Shown one piece after another: positions 32,297 through 43,204 of a stretch of 50,514 nt of DNA. A program made the position numbers and the translations under genes. Each line of letters starts with the position of its first letter. Position 1 is the first letter of the stretch. The stretch covers positions 1 to 50,514 of the forward strand of contig JAKPQL010000087.1 in NCBI GenBank assembly GCA_029547045.1, written 5' to 3'. The stretch is from Deltaproteobacteria bacterium (GTDB taxonomy: Bacteria; Desulfobacterota; Desulfomonilia; UBA1062). Below the pieces are notes generated by a model. It saw nothing but the letters and a program-made list of their open reading frames with translations. It was not told the DNA's origin and did no database searches.

Positions 32297-34096
32297 ATGG
32301 CGCTCACCGACGGGATCATCGCCTCCCTGCCACGGGCCACCGGGGTCTATCTCCTGCGCGACTCCTCGCGCAGGATCATCTACATCGGCAAGGCCAAGGA
32401 CCTGAGGGCGCGGCTCAGGTCGTATCTCTCCGGCGACGACCGCCCCTTCACCCCGCGCATCGTCCAGGAGACGCACCAGGCGGACTACATCCTCACCCAC
32501 ACCGAGGCCGAGGCCCTGCTCCTGGAGAACCAGCTCATCAAGACCCACCGGCCCCGGTACAACATCGACCTCAAGGACGACAAGAGCTACGTCCGCATCA
32601 GGGTGACCACCCGCCAGGAGTGGCCTTCCATCTCCATAACGCGCACCATGGTGGAAGACGGCTCCCGCTACTTCGGCCCCTACTCGTCCGCCCAGGCCAC
32701 CCGCCGGACGCTCTCGGCCATCGGCCGCATCTTCCCCATCAGGCGCTGCAAGGACACCGAGTTCGCCAATCGGTCACGTCCCTGCATGTATCATTCCATC
32801 GGGCTCTGCCTGGCGCCCTGCGTGTTCCCCGGGGTGAAGCCCGAGTACGACCAGGCGGTGAAGGACCTCCTTGCCTTCCTGGACGGCAGGAACCGGGACC
32901 TGGAGAGGCTTCTGGAAGACCGCATGCGCTACGAATCCGACCTGCTCAACTTCGAGCAGGCCGCCCGCATCCGCGACCAGATCGCGGCCATACGCACCAC
33001 GTTGCTGCCCCAGGTGGTGGTGGGGCACGCGGGGGGCGACTGCCACGTGTTCGCGTCCTTCCGCGGCCAGGACCGCATCCAGGTGGCGGTCATGGAGCTG
33101 TCCGGGGGCACCCTGCTGGACAGCCGCAACCTCACGGTGCGCCATGCCGGAGACGAAGACTGGGCAGGCGCCGTGATCCTCCAGTTCTACCTCGGCGGCA
33201 CCCCTGTTCCGTCAACCATCTACACCGATACCCTGCCCCGTGACCGCGCGCTCCTGGAGCATGTCCTGGGGGGCATGAGGGGCTCCCGGGTGAGGATCGT
33301 AAGGCCCTCCCGGGGGACGCCGCTTCGCTGGCTGTCCATGGCCATGGACAACGCCCGCACCCATGCCCGCGCAGGCGACGGCTCGGCCCTGGAGGACATC
33401 GCGAAGGCCTTCCGCCTGACTTCCATCCCCTACCGCATGGAGTGTTACGACATCTCCACCCTCCAGGGCGAGGCCTCGGGCGCATCCCGGGCGGTCTTTA
33501 CGGGCGGCGAGCCAGACAAGACGCTCTACCGGCACTACCGCATCCGCACCGTGGATGGTCAGGACGACTTCGCCATGCTCAGGGAGGTCTTCACCCGGAG
33601 GCTCCAGGGTGACGAGAGCCGGCCGGACCTCATCGTCATCGACGGCGGCAAGGGCCAGCTCAGCGTGTTCGTCCGCGTTCTGGAGGAGCTCGGCATCACC
33701 GGCATCCCCCTGGTGGCCATGGCCAAGGCCCGCCGCGAGGGCCACGACCGGTTCTTCCTGCCCGGGAGGAAGGACGCGGTGCGCCTGAACGAGCGGAGCG
33801 CGGCGCTCCGCACCCTCCAGCGCCTGCGGGACGAGGCCCACCGGTTCGCGGTGAAGTACCACCGGCACCTGCGCTCCCGGGGAAAGCGCACCCCCTTTCA
33901 GGACATACCGGGCATCGGCCCGAAGAAGGCCAAGGCCCTGCTCAGGCACACCGCTGGCCTGCAGGACCTGTCCCGCATCACCGAAGGGGACCTCAGGGGG
34001 TGCCCGCTCCTGTCCGCACGGGACAGGAAGGCCGTGGTGAGCTTCCTTTCACGGGGCGAAGTCATTGCTTCCCATTCCGGCGGCACTGATCTATAA
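32297..34096 (+). CDS. uvrC: UvrABC system protein C (excinuclease subunit)
   Basis: UvrC makes the two incisions of nucleotide excision repair. The 599-residue protein has an N-terminal GIY-YIG nuclease (GVYLLRDSSRRIIYIGKAKDL, residues ~16-36), a Cys/UVR region (MYHSIGLCLAPC; UVR helix NFEQAARIRDQIAAIRTTL), an RNase H-like endonuclease domain (CYDISTLQGEASGASRAVF, DLIVIDGGKGQLS) and a C-terminal helix-hairpin-helix (IPGIGPKKAKALLRH). The ATG at 32297 has no convincing Shine-Dalgarno sequence but gives the exact family N-terminus. It lies 9 nt upstream of the acyltransferase gene. Confidence 0.95.
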   Translation: MALTDGIIASLPRATGVYLLRDSSRRIIYIGKAKDLRARLRSYLSGDDRPFTPRIVQETHQADYILTHTEAEALLLENQLIKTHRPRYNIDLKDDKSYVRIRVTTRQEWPSISITRTMVEDGSRYFGPYSSAQATRRTLSAIGRIFPIRRCKDTEFANRSRPCMYHSIGLCLAPCVFPGVKPEYDQAVKDLLAFLDGRNRDLERLLEDRMRYESDLLNFEQAARIRDQIAAIRTTLLPQVVVGHAGGDCHVFASFRGQDRIQVAVMELSGGTLLDSRNLTVRHAGDEDWAGAVILQFYLGGTPVPSTIYTDTLPRDRALLEHVLGGMRGSRVRIVRPSRGTPLRWLSMAMDNARTHARAGDGSALEDIAKAFRLTSIPYRMECYDISTLQGEASGASRAVFTGGEPDKTLYRHYRIRTVDGQDDFAMLREVFTRRLQGDESRPDLIVIDGGKGQLSVFVRVLEELGITGIPLVAMAKARREGHDRFFLPGRKDAVRLNERSAALRTLQRLRDEAHRFAVKYHRHLRSRGKRTPFQDIPGIGPKKAKALLRHTAGLQDLSRITEGDLRGCPLLSARDRKAVVSFLSRGEVIASHSGGTDL

Positions 34097-34105
34097 TCGC
34101 TCCGC

Positions 34106-36592
34106 ATGAGTGAGACTGAGAAGGAAACGGCCTCGCCGTTCACGTTTTCGGGCAGGTACGGCCCCCTCCTGCGGCCCTTCATGAAGCGGCTCTTTTCCCC
34201 CATCAACGTGCCGGAGCTCTACAAGGAATCCATCGCCGCCCTGGCGGAGCAGGGGCACATCGTGTACGCCCACGCCGCCAAGAGCACCATGGACGCGCTG
34301 CTGCTGAACTTCCGTCTCAGGAAGGAGCGCCTTCCCGGGCCGAACCTGGTCTTCGGCAGCACCTTCCCCCTGTTCCAGCCCGTCACCAGGGCGATCTGGC
34401 GGCTCACGGGGAAGATCTTCGGTTCCACGCCCTTTGACGGGGGCCGCTACCGGGACTTCATGGACAACCCGAGCAACGCGTCGCTCCTCTACCTCGACCG
34501 GGAGCCCACCCGGGACAACCCTGACCCCATCCTGGAGCTGCTCAAGATCCAGCGCGAAACCCAGCGCCCCATCTTCATCGTGCCCCAGCGCATCGTGTAC
34601 CAGCGGGCCCCGCTGAAGCTCAAGGACACCACGGACGACGAGCAGGTCAAGGTCACGGGGTTCCGCAAGTTTCTCACGCTCCTGCGCGGCCGCGAGCACG
34701 GCTTCGTGGAGCACGGCGAGCCCGTCAACCTCGCTGACGAGCTCAAGCGGGCCCTGTCCGGCCGCAAGTTCTTCGAGGAGCTCGCACCCGAGATCCGGGG
34801 CGAGCTGGGGCACCGCCTCGCGGTGCTCGGAAGCAACATCTCCGGCGCACCCATCCGCGAGCGGTCATTCCTCATCGAAAAAACGCTGCGCGACCCCATC
34901 CTCCAGTCCTTCGCACGGTCCTTTGCCCAGGCGAACGCCAAGTCGGTCCCGGAGGTGGAGGCCACCATGAAGCGCCACCTCGACCAGATCGCCGCGGACC
35001 TGACGCCCGCTGCCATCAACTTCCTGGACCGGAGCCTCACCTGGGTCTTCAACAACATCTTCGACGGCGTGGACATGGACGAGAAGGGTCTCCAGGCAGT
35101 GCGTGACAAGGCGCGCGAAGGCTCCCTGGTGTACGTGCCCTGCCACAAGAGCCACATCGACTACCTGATCCTGTCCTACTGCCTCTACCAGAACTGGATG
35201 AGCGTCCCGGTCATCGCGGCAGGGATAAACCTGGCCTTCTTCCCCATAGGCACCCTGCTCCGCAAGGGGGGCGCATTCTTCATGCGGCGCACCTTCAAGG
35301 ACAACCCGCTGTATGCCCAGACCTTCGGGGCCTACGTGCGCACCCTGCTCGGGGAGCGCATCCCCCTTGAGTTCTTCATCGAGGGAACCCGGAGCCGCTC
35401 CGGCAAGCTCATGCTCCCCAAGAAGGGCCTGCTCTCCATGATCATCCAGGGATGGGAGTCCGGAGTGAGCAGGGACGTCATCTTCGTGCCGGTGTACGTG
35501 GGGTACGACACGGTGGTGGAGGAGAACTCCTACATCCGGGAGATGAAGGGCGCGCCCAAGGAGAAGGAGAACTTCTGGCAACTGCTCAAGGCAGGCTCCA
35601 TCCTGAAGAACCGCTACGGCAAGGTGTACATCCGTTTCTCCAGCCCCCTGTCGCTGAACCGGTACATGCAGGAGTCGCAGATCGGCTATTCTGACATGGA
35701 CTCGGGCCAGAAGGAATCCCTGTACGACAAGGTGGCGGACACGATCATCCAGTCCATCTACCAGCAGACCGTTGCCACGCCCTTTGCCGTCATGTCCTGC
35801 GTGCTCCTGAGCTCCGGGGGGGCCATGGAGGAGCAGGCCCTGAAGAAGGGCTTCCATGTCTTCCTGGAATACCTCAAGCGCCTCGGGTGCAATCTGGCGT
35901 CCAGCCTATCCAACGAGGACGAGGCCTTCCGGGACGTGCTGGCCATCCTGAAGGTCAAGGGGCTCGTCAGCATCGACGCGGGAACCTCGGAGAGCGACCC
36001 GAACCTCGTGATGGTGGAGGACGAGAACCGGATCCACCTGGAGTACTACAAGAACACCATCCTCAACTTCTTCGTGCCCGCCTCTCTCATCGCCAATGTC
36101 CTCCTCAAGAACCGGGAGGGGATTGCCGAGAAGCCCCTGAAGAAACAGGTCGCCGGTCTGGCATCGCTCCTGGAGAACGAGTTCATCCTGGAGCTCGAGA
36201 TCTTCATGAAGGCGATCGCGTTCATGACCGACACAGGGATCGTAACGGTGCAGAAGGGGATGTACACGGCGCTCAGCGATGCCCAGGACGTGCTCGGCAT
36301 GTTCGACGGGCTCGTAGAGAACTACCTGGAGTCCTACCTGTGCGTGGCGAGGAACCTCGACAAGGTGCGGGACCCGGGCGGCAAGGACATTCTGAAGGCC
36401 ATCAACCGCCATGCCACCAGGATGTTCAAGAAGGGCGAAATAAAGCGTTTCGAGTCGCTCTGCCTGCCGGTGTACAAGGGGGCCCTGGACAGCTTCAGGA
36501 CAAAGGGCCTCATCGATGAGAAGTACCGCATCATCGACGAGAAGGCCCTGAAGGAACTGGTGCATGAGATCGAAGGCTATCTTGCGACATAG
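34106..36592 (+). CDS. PlsB-type glycerol-3-phosphate acyltransferase
   Basis: PlsB adds the first acyl chain to sn-glycerol 3-phosphate, from acyl-CoA or acyl-ACP, at the inner membrane. The 828-residue length fits the large PlsB type (~800 aa). The catalytic core around residues 345-480 has PCHKSHIDYLILSY (the H-x4-D motif), the hydrophobic AGINLAFFPIGTLLRKGGAFFMRR motif II, FIEGTRSRSGKLMLPKKGLL (motif III) and VIFVPVYVGYD (motif IV). The long C-terminal helical region is typical. It is placed directly between uvrC and rlpA; its end overlaps rlpA by 29 nt. No DHAP acyltransferase or other lipid gene is adjacent. Confidence 0.92.
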   Translation: MSETEKETASPFTFSGRYGPLLRPFMKRLFSPINVPELYKESIAALAEQGHIVYAHAAKSTMDALLLNFRLRKERLPGPNLVFGSTFPLFQPVTRAIWRLTGKIFGSTPFDGGRYRDFMDNPSNASLLYLDREPTRDNPDPILELLKIQRETQRPIFIVPQRIVYQRAPLKLKDTTDDEQVKVTGFRKFLTLLRGREHGFVEHGEPVNLADELKRALSGRKFFEELAPEIRGELGHRLAVLGSNISGAPIRERSFLIEKTLRDPILQSFARSFAQANAKSVPEVEATMKRHLDQIAADLTPAAINFLDRSLTWVFNNIFDGVDMDEKGLQAVRDKAREGSLVYVPCHKSHIDYLILSYCLYQNWMSVPVIAAGINLAFFPIGTLLRKGGAFFMRRTFKDNPLYAQTFGAYVRTLLGERIPLEFFIEGTRSRSGKLMLPKKGLLSMIIQGWESGVSRDVIFVPVYVGYDTVVEENSYIREMKGAPKEKENFWQLLKAGSILKNRYGKVYIRFSSPLSLNRYMQESQIGYSDMDSGQKESLYDKVADTIIQSIYQQTVATPFAVMSCVLLSSGGAMEEQALKKGFHVFLEYLKRLGCNLASSLSNEDEAFRDVLAILKVKGLVSIDAGTSESDPNLVMVEDENRIHLEYYKNTILNFFVPASLIANVLLKNREGIAEKPLKKQVAGLASLLENEFILELEIFMKAIAFMTDTGIVTVQKGMYTALSDAQDVLGMFDGLVENYLESYLCVARNLDKVRDPGGKDILKAINRHATRMFKKGEIKRFESLCLPVYKGALDSFRTKGLIDEKYRIIDEKALKELVHEIEGYLAT

Positions 36593-37202
36593 CGCCCTCG
36601 TGGCGCTCCTGGCCATACTGCTCCTGAGCGGGTGCGCCCACCGATACCACCGGCCCGGCACGGGCTGGGTGGAGACGGGCACTGCCTCGTGGTACGGCGA
36701 TGACTTCCACGGCAAGCCCACGGCCTCGGGAGAGCCGTATGACATGTACGGCATCAGCGCGGCTCACAAGACCATCCCGCTCGGGTGCCGGGTCCGGGTG
36801 ACCAACCTGGACAACGGCAGCCAGGTCATCGTGCCCATCAACGACCGGGGCCCCTTCGTGGGGGACCGGATCATCGACATGTCCTACGGCGCCGCCCGCC
36901 AGCTCGGCATGGTGGAGCAGGGCCTCGCCAGGGTGCGCGTGGAGGTCCTGGAGATGCCGCGGTATTACTCCGGCGGCAGGTACACCCTCCAGTTCGGCTC
37001 CTTCGCGGAGAAGGAGAACGCCCGCAGGTTGGCAGGCACACTCGAGTCCCGGGGGTACACACCCAGCATCGAGGAGGCCAGCGTCTACGGCAGGACCGTG
37101 TACCGCGTGCGGTACGGGGCGTTCACCACCCTCGACCTGGCCAAGTCGCAGGAGCAGAAGTGCACCTCGCAGGGACTCACCTGCTTCGTGGTGGGACTCT
37201 GA
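36564..37202 (+). CDS. rlpA: RlpA-like lipoprotein (DPBB and SPOR domains)
   Basis: RlpA proteins are septal or polar outer-membrane lipoproteins; in Pseudomonas they are lytic transglycosylases acting on glycans stripped of stem peptides. The 212-residue protein has a lipoprotein signal with lipobox LLLSGC (Cys at about residue 24). A double-psi beta-barrel follows (GTASWYGDDFHGKPTASGE, GCRVRVTNLDNGSQVIVPINDRGPF, with the conserved Asp in NDRGP), then a C-terminal SPOR domain (YTLQFGSFAEKENARRLAGT). AAGGAA lies 7 nt before the ATG. It is coupled to the acyltransferase gene by a 29-nt overlap. Confidence 0.93.
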   Translation: MRSKAILRHSALVALLAILLLSGCAHRYHRPGTGWVETGTASWYGDDFHGKPTASGEPYDMYGISAAHKTIPLGCRVRVTNLDNGSQVIVPINDRGPFVGDRIIDMSYGAARQLGMVEQGLARVRVEVLEMPRYYSGGRYTLQFGSFAEKENARRLAGTLESRGYTPSIEEASVYGRTVYRVRYGAFTTLDLAKSQEQKCTSQGLTCFVVGL

Positions 37203-37236
37203 CGGACGCCGATCTCCAGAGCCCGACAAGAAAGGT

Positions 37237-37257
37237 GGCAGGGACGAGATCCCTGCC
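37237..37257. terminator. 8-bp hairpin between convergent rlpA and the PEP-CTERM gene
   Basis: The arms GGCAGGGA (37237-37244) and TCCCTGCC (37250-37257) enclose a 5-nt loop, between the two convergent stops (37202 and 37275). No T-run follows, so it is a possible bidirectional terminator or a REP-like element. Confidence 0.5.
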
Positions 37258-37274
37258 CCCTGCTTCATTCCGTG

Positions 37275-38186
37275 CTATCCGCGCAGCTTCTTCCTGAACC
37301 CGGCGAGGCCGATGAGACCGGTGCCCAGAAGCATGAGCGTCGCAGGCTCGGGGACCGGCGCTCCCGCGGCAGCCATGGCCTTTTCCGCTATGAGCATGTG
37401 GGCCTCGGTGGTGGGGTGGACGCTGTCGAAGAAGAGGTAGGTCCCCGTGTCCCCGTCCGGACGGGTGCTCCACATGCCCGTCACGTTGTCAAACCCGTAG
37501 GCAGCGGGGTCAGCCATGGCCAGGGTGAGCAGATTGTACGTGTCCAGGGTGTAGAAGTTCACCCCGGCATATGCCTGCTTCAGCCCCGCCAGGTCCTCTT
37601 CGAGGTCGGCGTTGAACTCCTGGCTCCACCATGTGGCATAGGCCTCTGTCGGGGTGCCGCTGAACCCCGGCGAGGCGCCGACGTTCGGGAGGTTCATGAT
37701 GAGGAAGTTCTGGAACCCGGCATTGGCGAGCTTGGCGACCGCCAGGGCGACATTGTCCTCGGCCTGGGCATAGGTGCGTCCATTGAAGAGGTCATTCGCC
37801 CCGGCCCACACGGTCACCAGCGCATCGGATGCGATCATGCCGGAGTAATTGGCCAGAAAGACGTCCACCTGCCAGTTCAGACCGGTGATGGGTAAATTGC
37901 CCGCTGCCGGGTTGTCGTACCCCGTGGTGGCCCCGCCGAAGGCCATGTCGAACAGCGGCGCGTTCAGGTGGTCTGCATCGGCCAGGTACTCCACCCAGAC
38001 CGGTCCGTTCGAATACACCCCGAAACCGTAGCCGTCGGCATTGCCGTTGTCCGTGAGGCTGTCCCCGAACGAGATGATGCTGCCGTACGGAAGGGCCCAG
38101 ACCCCTGCGGGCACCACGAGGAGGATGAAGAGGATACCGGCGAGAAAGAACTGTGTTTTCCGATGATGCATTCCCTGATTCAGCAT
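37275..38186 (-). CDS. SGNH/GDSL-family hydrolase with PEP-CTERM sorting signal
   Basis: The 303-residue protein is a secreted esterase/lipase-type hydrolase. It has a signal peptide (FFLAGILFILLVVPAGVWA) and GDSL block I with the nucleophile Ser (IISFGDSLTDNGNADG). The GAND block (VTVWAGANDLF, oxyanion Asn) and block V with the catalytic Asp and His (FFDSVHPTTEAH) are both present. The C-terminus is a complete PEP-CTERM signal: VPEP, a hydrophobic stretch (ATLMLLGTGLIGLAGF) and RKK. Such proteins are cut by exosortase and exported with surface polysaccharide; no exosortase gene is in the window. The ATG at 38186 has AAGGGGG upstream. A sigma-54-like promoter precedes it. Confidence 0.92.
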   Translation of the reverse strand: MLNQGMHHRKTQFFLAGILFILLVVPAGVWALPYGSIISFGDSLTDNGNADGYGFGVYSNGPVWVEYLADADHLNAPLFDMAFGGATTGYDNPAAGNLPITGLNWQVDVFLANYSGMIASDALVTVWAGANDLFNGRTYAQAEDNVALAVAKLANAGFQNFLIMNLPNVGASPGFSGTPTEAYATWWSQEFNADLEEDLAGLKQAYAGVNFYTLDTYNLLTLAMADPAAYGFDNVTGMWSTRPDGDTGTYLFFDSVHPTTEAHMLIAEKAMAAAGAPVPEPATLMLLGTGLIGLAGFRKKLRG

Positions 38187-39905
<1,719 letters not shown>

Positions 39906-39918
39906 CCGGCAACCCGTG

Positions 39919-39939
39919 GGAGCGGCGTGGTGCCGCTCC
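39919..39939. terminator. 8-bp hairpin closing enolase and the corrinoid gene
   Basis: The arms GGAGCGGC (39919-39926) and GCCGCTCC (39932-39939) enclose a 5-nt loop, 13 nt after the enolase stop and reaching the TAG of the convergent corrinoid gene. On the plus strand the sequence after it is pyrimidine-rich (TACCTCTTCTCC) but without a true T-run. Confidence 0.55.
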
Positions 39940-40598
39940 TACCTCTTCTCCCCGAACACCCGTTCGTACGCCTCCTTAGTCTTCTCGATGACCGTTGCCG
40001 CCGACTCCGCATACCCGTCCGCCCCGAAACGGGCGGCCATGGCGGCATCAATGAACGCACCCCCTGCCATGACCGCTATCCTGTACCCCCTGCTCCGCAC
40101 CGCCGTGATGATCTCTGCCATGAAGGGCGTGGTGGTGGACATCATGGCCGAGAGCGCCAGGATGCGGGCCTCATGGTTCTTGACCGCCTCAAGGAATTTC
40201 TCCTGCTCCACGTTCCTGCCCAGGTCCACGACCCGGTACCCGTATGCGCGGTACACAGCCGCTATGATGTTCTTTCCCAGGTCGTGCGGGTCGCCCTGGA
40301 CCACGCCGATGACGAGGGGTATGCCTGAATCGTCGCGTTCAGCCTCATCGAGTTCGGTTATCCTCTCCAAGCCGTGATTCACCACATCCATGGCGAGCAG
40401 GAACTCAGGCAGACAGAGCCTGCTCGTCATGAGTTTGCACCTGGCATGTTCCAGGCCCTTGAGGAGGCACTCCCGCATGACCTCCGGGCGTACGCCTTCG
40501 CTGTACGCCTGCACGACGAGGACGGCCAGCCTGTCCCGGTCTCCTGCATGCACGGCCTCTTCGCATGCGCCTGTGAACTCCGCTGCCCTCTTCCGCAT
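39939..40598 (-). CDS. Corrinoid (cobalamin-binding) protein of a methyltransferase system
   Basis: The 219-residue protein has the two-domain layout of MtaC/MtbC/MttC-type methyl carriers: an N-terminal helical B12-binding-2 cap (residues ~1-85, LLKGLEHARCKLMTSRLCLPEF), then a Rossmann B12 domain. The cobalt-ligating His sits in GDPHDLGKNIIAAVYRAYGY (D-x-H-x-x-G), followed by LSAMMSTTTPFM and MAGGAF. It carries the methyl group between a substrate-specific methyltransferase and a second methyltransferase. It starts 10 nt after the UroD-family gene, with GAGG about 9 nt upstream. No MtaB/MttB-type substrate methyltransferase is present, so the donor is unknown. Confidence 0.88.
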   Translation of the reverse strand: MRKRAAEFTGACEEAVHAGDRDRLAVLVVQAYSEGVRPEVMRECLLKGLEHARCKLMTSRLCLPEFLLAMDVVNHGLERITELDEAERDDSGIPLVIGVVQGDPHDLGKNIIAAVYRAYGYRVVDLGRNVEQEKFLEAVKNHEARILALSAMMSTTTPFMAEIITAVRSRGYRIAVMAGGAFIDAAMAARFGADGYAESAATVIEKTKEAYERVFGEKR

Positions 40599-40608
40599 GG
40601 TGAAGACC

Positions 40609-41796
40609 TCATCTCCTTCCGTATGTCCTGGCCGCCCTGACCAGGGCCCAGGCATTCTCCAAGGGAATGTTCGGGGGGTATTCGCACCCAGGGGCCAGGA
40701 TGAACCCTCCCCCGTCCGCCAGTTCGTCGATGAGTCTCCTGCACTGGTCCATGACCTCGTGCGGCGTGCCCCTGGCCAGCAGGGCCGTGTCCACGGATCC
40801 CATGAGCACCACCTGGTCTCCGTAGCGCCTCTTCAGCTCCCTGTTGTCCCGGCAGTCTTCGGGCAGACGCGCGTACGATATTATCTCGGGTTCCATGAAG
40901 CGGATCTGTGAATCGAAGTAGATGCCGTCCCCGCAGTTGTGCACCCCCACGAGACAGCCCCGGGCGTGAACGGCCCTCGCCAGCTCCCGGACGAACGGGC
41001 CCTCGATGTCCTCCCAGAGCTCCCTGCTCAGCCCGTTGTACGAGGCGAACAGCGTGTCCAGGGTGACTGCGAGGACCCCTGTTCCGCACAGGGCATCCAC
41101 ATACTCCGTCAGCACCCCGGTGATGGTCTCCATGGCAGCCTTGACCTCGTTCCTGTACAGGACGCAGTCCCTCAAGAGGTTCTCCGCACCGCGCATCATG
41201 CACAGCACCCCCAGGGGGCCGAAGCAGAAACCGGACACGACCCCCCTCCAGCCGATCCGTTCCACGAGGAGCCTGCAGATCTCCAGCACCGACTGCATCC
41301 GGCGGGCCTCCCGGATCTCTATCCTTCCGAGCTTCCGGTATTCCGTATGATCACGTATCAAGGGGGCTCCATACTCGGGATGCGGGGTGGACTCCTGCGG
41401 ATAGACCAGCTTCTGCCCGAAGTCGGCGGCCTCCACGGACAGGTCGAGCATGGGGATGATCACCTCCCCGCCAATGAGGTCGAATGCGGCCATCAGGGCA
41501 TCGGCTGCGGTCTGGGGGTTTGTGGCGAATTCCGCCAGGGTTGCCCCGGTGAGTCTCCGCGCACCCGATATGACCAGGGGCGAGCACGGCACAATGTCGG
41601 GTTCCCGGTGGCGCAGGGTGGTGATGAGTCGCTCGATGGCGGTCAGGGGCGTGAACCGGCCCCTTGCGTGCGAAACCGAAGCCGCAGCGTCCAGCATGCG
41701 GGGTGGAAAAAGTCCCGGAGGCGGGGTTCTGCCGTGCACGAGACAGGTGAGAATCTTCGCGACAGGATTACCGGATGTTGAGGATCGCCCCCCCAT
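40609..41796 (-). CDS. Uroporphyrinogen decarboxylase-family (MtaA/MtbA-like) methyltransferase
   Basis: The 395-residue protein has a UroD-fold (TAIERLITTLRHREPDIVPCSPL, from about residue 48). The putative zinc ligands of the MtaA/CmuA/MtbA group are VGVHNCGDGIYF (His and Cys) and LAPGCEYPPNIPLEN (Cys). True HemE arginines and the decarboxylase motifs are not seen, so a corrinoid-dependent methyltransferase is more likely than HemE. In MtaA-type enzymes the methyl goes from corrinoid to coenzyme M; in bacteria the acceptor may be tetrahydrofolate or another thiol. The ATG at 41796 follows GGAGGGG by 6 nt, giving an unusual ~45-residue N-terminal extension. It is paired with the corrinoid gene 10 nt downstream. 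Confidence 0.8.
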   Translation of the reverse strand: MGGRSSTSGNPVAKILTCLVHGRTPPPGLFPPRMLDAAASVSHARGRFTPLTAIERLITTLRHREPDIVPCSPLVISGARRLTGATLAEFATNPQTAADALMAAFDLIGGEVIIPMLDLSVEAADFGQKLVYPQESTPHPEYGAPLIRDHTEYRKLGRIEIREARRMQSVLEICRLLVERIGWRGVVSGFCFGPLGVLCMMRGAENLLRDCVLYRNEVKAAMETITGVLTEYVDALCGTGVLAVTLDTLFASYNGLSRELWEDIEGPFVRELARAVHARGCLVGVHNCGDGIYFDSQIRFMEPEIISYARLPEDCRDNRELKRRYGDQVVLMGSVDTALLARGTPHEVMDQCRRLIDELADGGGFILAPGCEYPPNIPLENAWALVRAARTYGRR

Positions 41797-42007
41797 GCAG
41801 CCCCTCCAGCGGGAATCTCATTCCACCAGTATGAGTATCCAATCGCCCCCCCCGTGTCAATGGAATGATGAACAGAGTTCAACACCTTGGGTGCAAGGTA
41901 CTCCTTGATTTTTCCCCTTGTTTGTTCTATCCATCTCATTTCATATGGATATATTTCCCCGCAGGGAATGCATCCCCTGCAGTTCCGGAATGAAAGAGGA
42001 GGCTTGA

Positions 42008-43183
42008 ATGAAGGAAGTCGTCATCACCTCGGCGGTCAGGACACCCAACGGCAGCTTCAACGGGTCACTCGCACAGACCGGCGCCACAACCCTGGGCGCC
42101 ATCGTCATCGAGGAGGCCGTGAGGCGCTCGGGCATCGAGAAGGGCCAGGTGGACGAGGTCATCATGGGCATGGTGCTGCCCTGCGGCTACGGCCAGAACC
42201 CTGCCAAGCAGGCCGCGGTGAAGGCCGGCATGCCCTGGGAGGTGGAGTGCATAACCATCAACAAGGTGTGCGGCTCAGCGCTCAAGGCCATCATGCTCGC
42301 CGCCCAGGCCATCCAGGTGGGAGACGCGGACGTGGTGGTGGCAGGCGGCATGGAGAACATGAGCATGGCCCCCTACTACATGGACAAGGCCCGCTTCGGG
42401 TTCCGCATGGGACCCGGCCGTATCGAGGACCACATGGTGCACGACGGCCTGTGGGACATCGTGAACGACTTTCACATGGGCATATCCAACGAACTGTGCT
42501 CGGAGAAGTACAACATCTCCCGTGAAGACCAGGACCGCTATGCGGAGCGCTCCTACCGCCTCGCCATGCAGGCGATCCGGGACGGGAAGTTCGCCGCGGA
42601 GATCGTACCGGTGACCATCCCCCAGCGCAAAGGCGACCCCAAGATCTTCAGCGTGGATGAGTGCCCGCGGGAGACCACCTACGAACAGCTCGCCGCCATG
42701 CCCCCCGCCTTCAAGAAGGGCGGCCTCACCACGGCGGGCAACTCCTCGGTCATCTCCGACGGGGCCTCAGCGGTGGTGGTCATGTCCCGCCAGCGTGCAG
42801 GCGAGCTGGGCTGCAAGGTCCTGGCCACCCTCGGCGCCCAGGCCAGCGCCGGGCTCGACATGAAGTACGTGCTCGTTGCCCCCATCCTGGCCATCCCCAA
42901 GGTGCTGAAGAAGGAAGGCATCACCATAGACCAGGTGGACTTCTTCGAGATCAACGAGGCCTTTGCCGGCTCCACCCTGGCCGTGATGAGGGAGCTGGGC
43001 CTGGACATGGACAAGGTGAACGTGAACGGGGGCAGCGTCGCGCTCGGCCATCCCATCGGCTCGAGCGGCACCAGGGTCTTCACCACGCTCCTCAACGAGA
43101 TGCAGCGCTCTGACAAGGCAATCGGCGTGGCGAGCCTGTGTCTGGGGGGCGGCGAGGCGGTGGCCCTGGTCGTGAAGCGCTAG
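42008..43183 (+). CDS. Acetyl-CoA C-acetyltransferase (thiolase)
   Basis: This enzyme condenses two acetyl-CoA to acetoacetyl-CoA or cleaves 3-ketoacyl-CoA. The 391-residue protein is a full-length thiolase: nucleophile C88 in ITINKVCGSALKAIMLAAQ, NEAFAGSTLAV, the catalytic His in NGGSVALGHPIGSSGTRVF, and the second Cys in ASLCLGGGEAV. AGGAGG lies 6 nt before the ATG. It is followed at 21 nt by a 3-hydroxyacyl-CoA dehydrogenase, the usual pair for acetoacetyl-CoA/3-hydroxybutyryl-CoA or beta-oxidation steps. It diverges from the methyltransferase gene. Confidence 0.94.
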   Translation: MKEVVITSAVRTPNGSFNGSLAQTGATTLGAIVIEEAVRRSGIEKGQVDEVIMGMVLPCGYGQNPAKQAAVKAGMPWEVECITINKVCGSALKAIMLAAQAIQVGDADVVVAGGMENMSMAPYYMDKARFGFRMGPGRIEDHMVHDGLWDIVNDFHMGISNELCSEKYNISREDQDRYAERSYRLAMQAIRDGKFAAEIVPVTIPQRKGDPKIFSVDECPRETTYEQLAAMPPAFKKGGLTTAGNSSVISDGASAVVVMSRQRAGELGCKVLATLGAQASAGLDMKYVLVAPILAIPKVLKKEGITIDQVDFFEINEAFAGSTLAVMRELGLDMDKVNVNGGSVALGHPIGSSGTRVFTTLLNEMQRSDKAIGVASLCLGGGEAVALVVKR

Positions 43184-43204
43184 CCAACTGATAAGGAGCA
43201 TACC

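Noticed and set aside
40609..41796. The UroD-fold gene as hemE
   Set aside because: It has the zinc-ligand pattern HxC...C of MtaA/CmuA-like methyltransferases, lies next to a corrinoid protein, and the N-terminal HemE motifs are not apparent.
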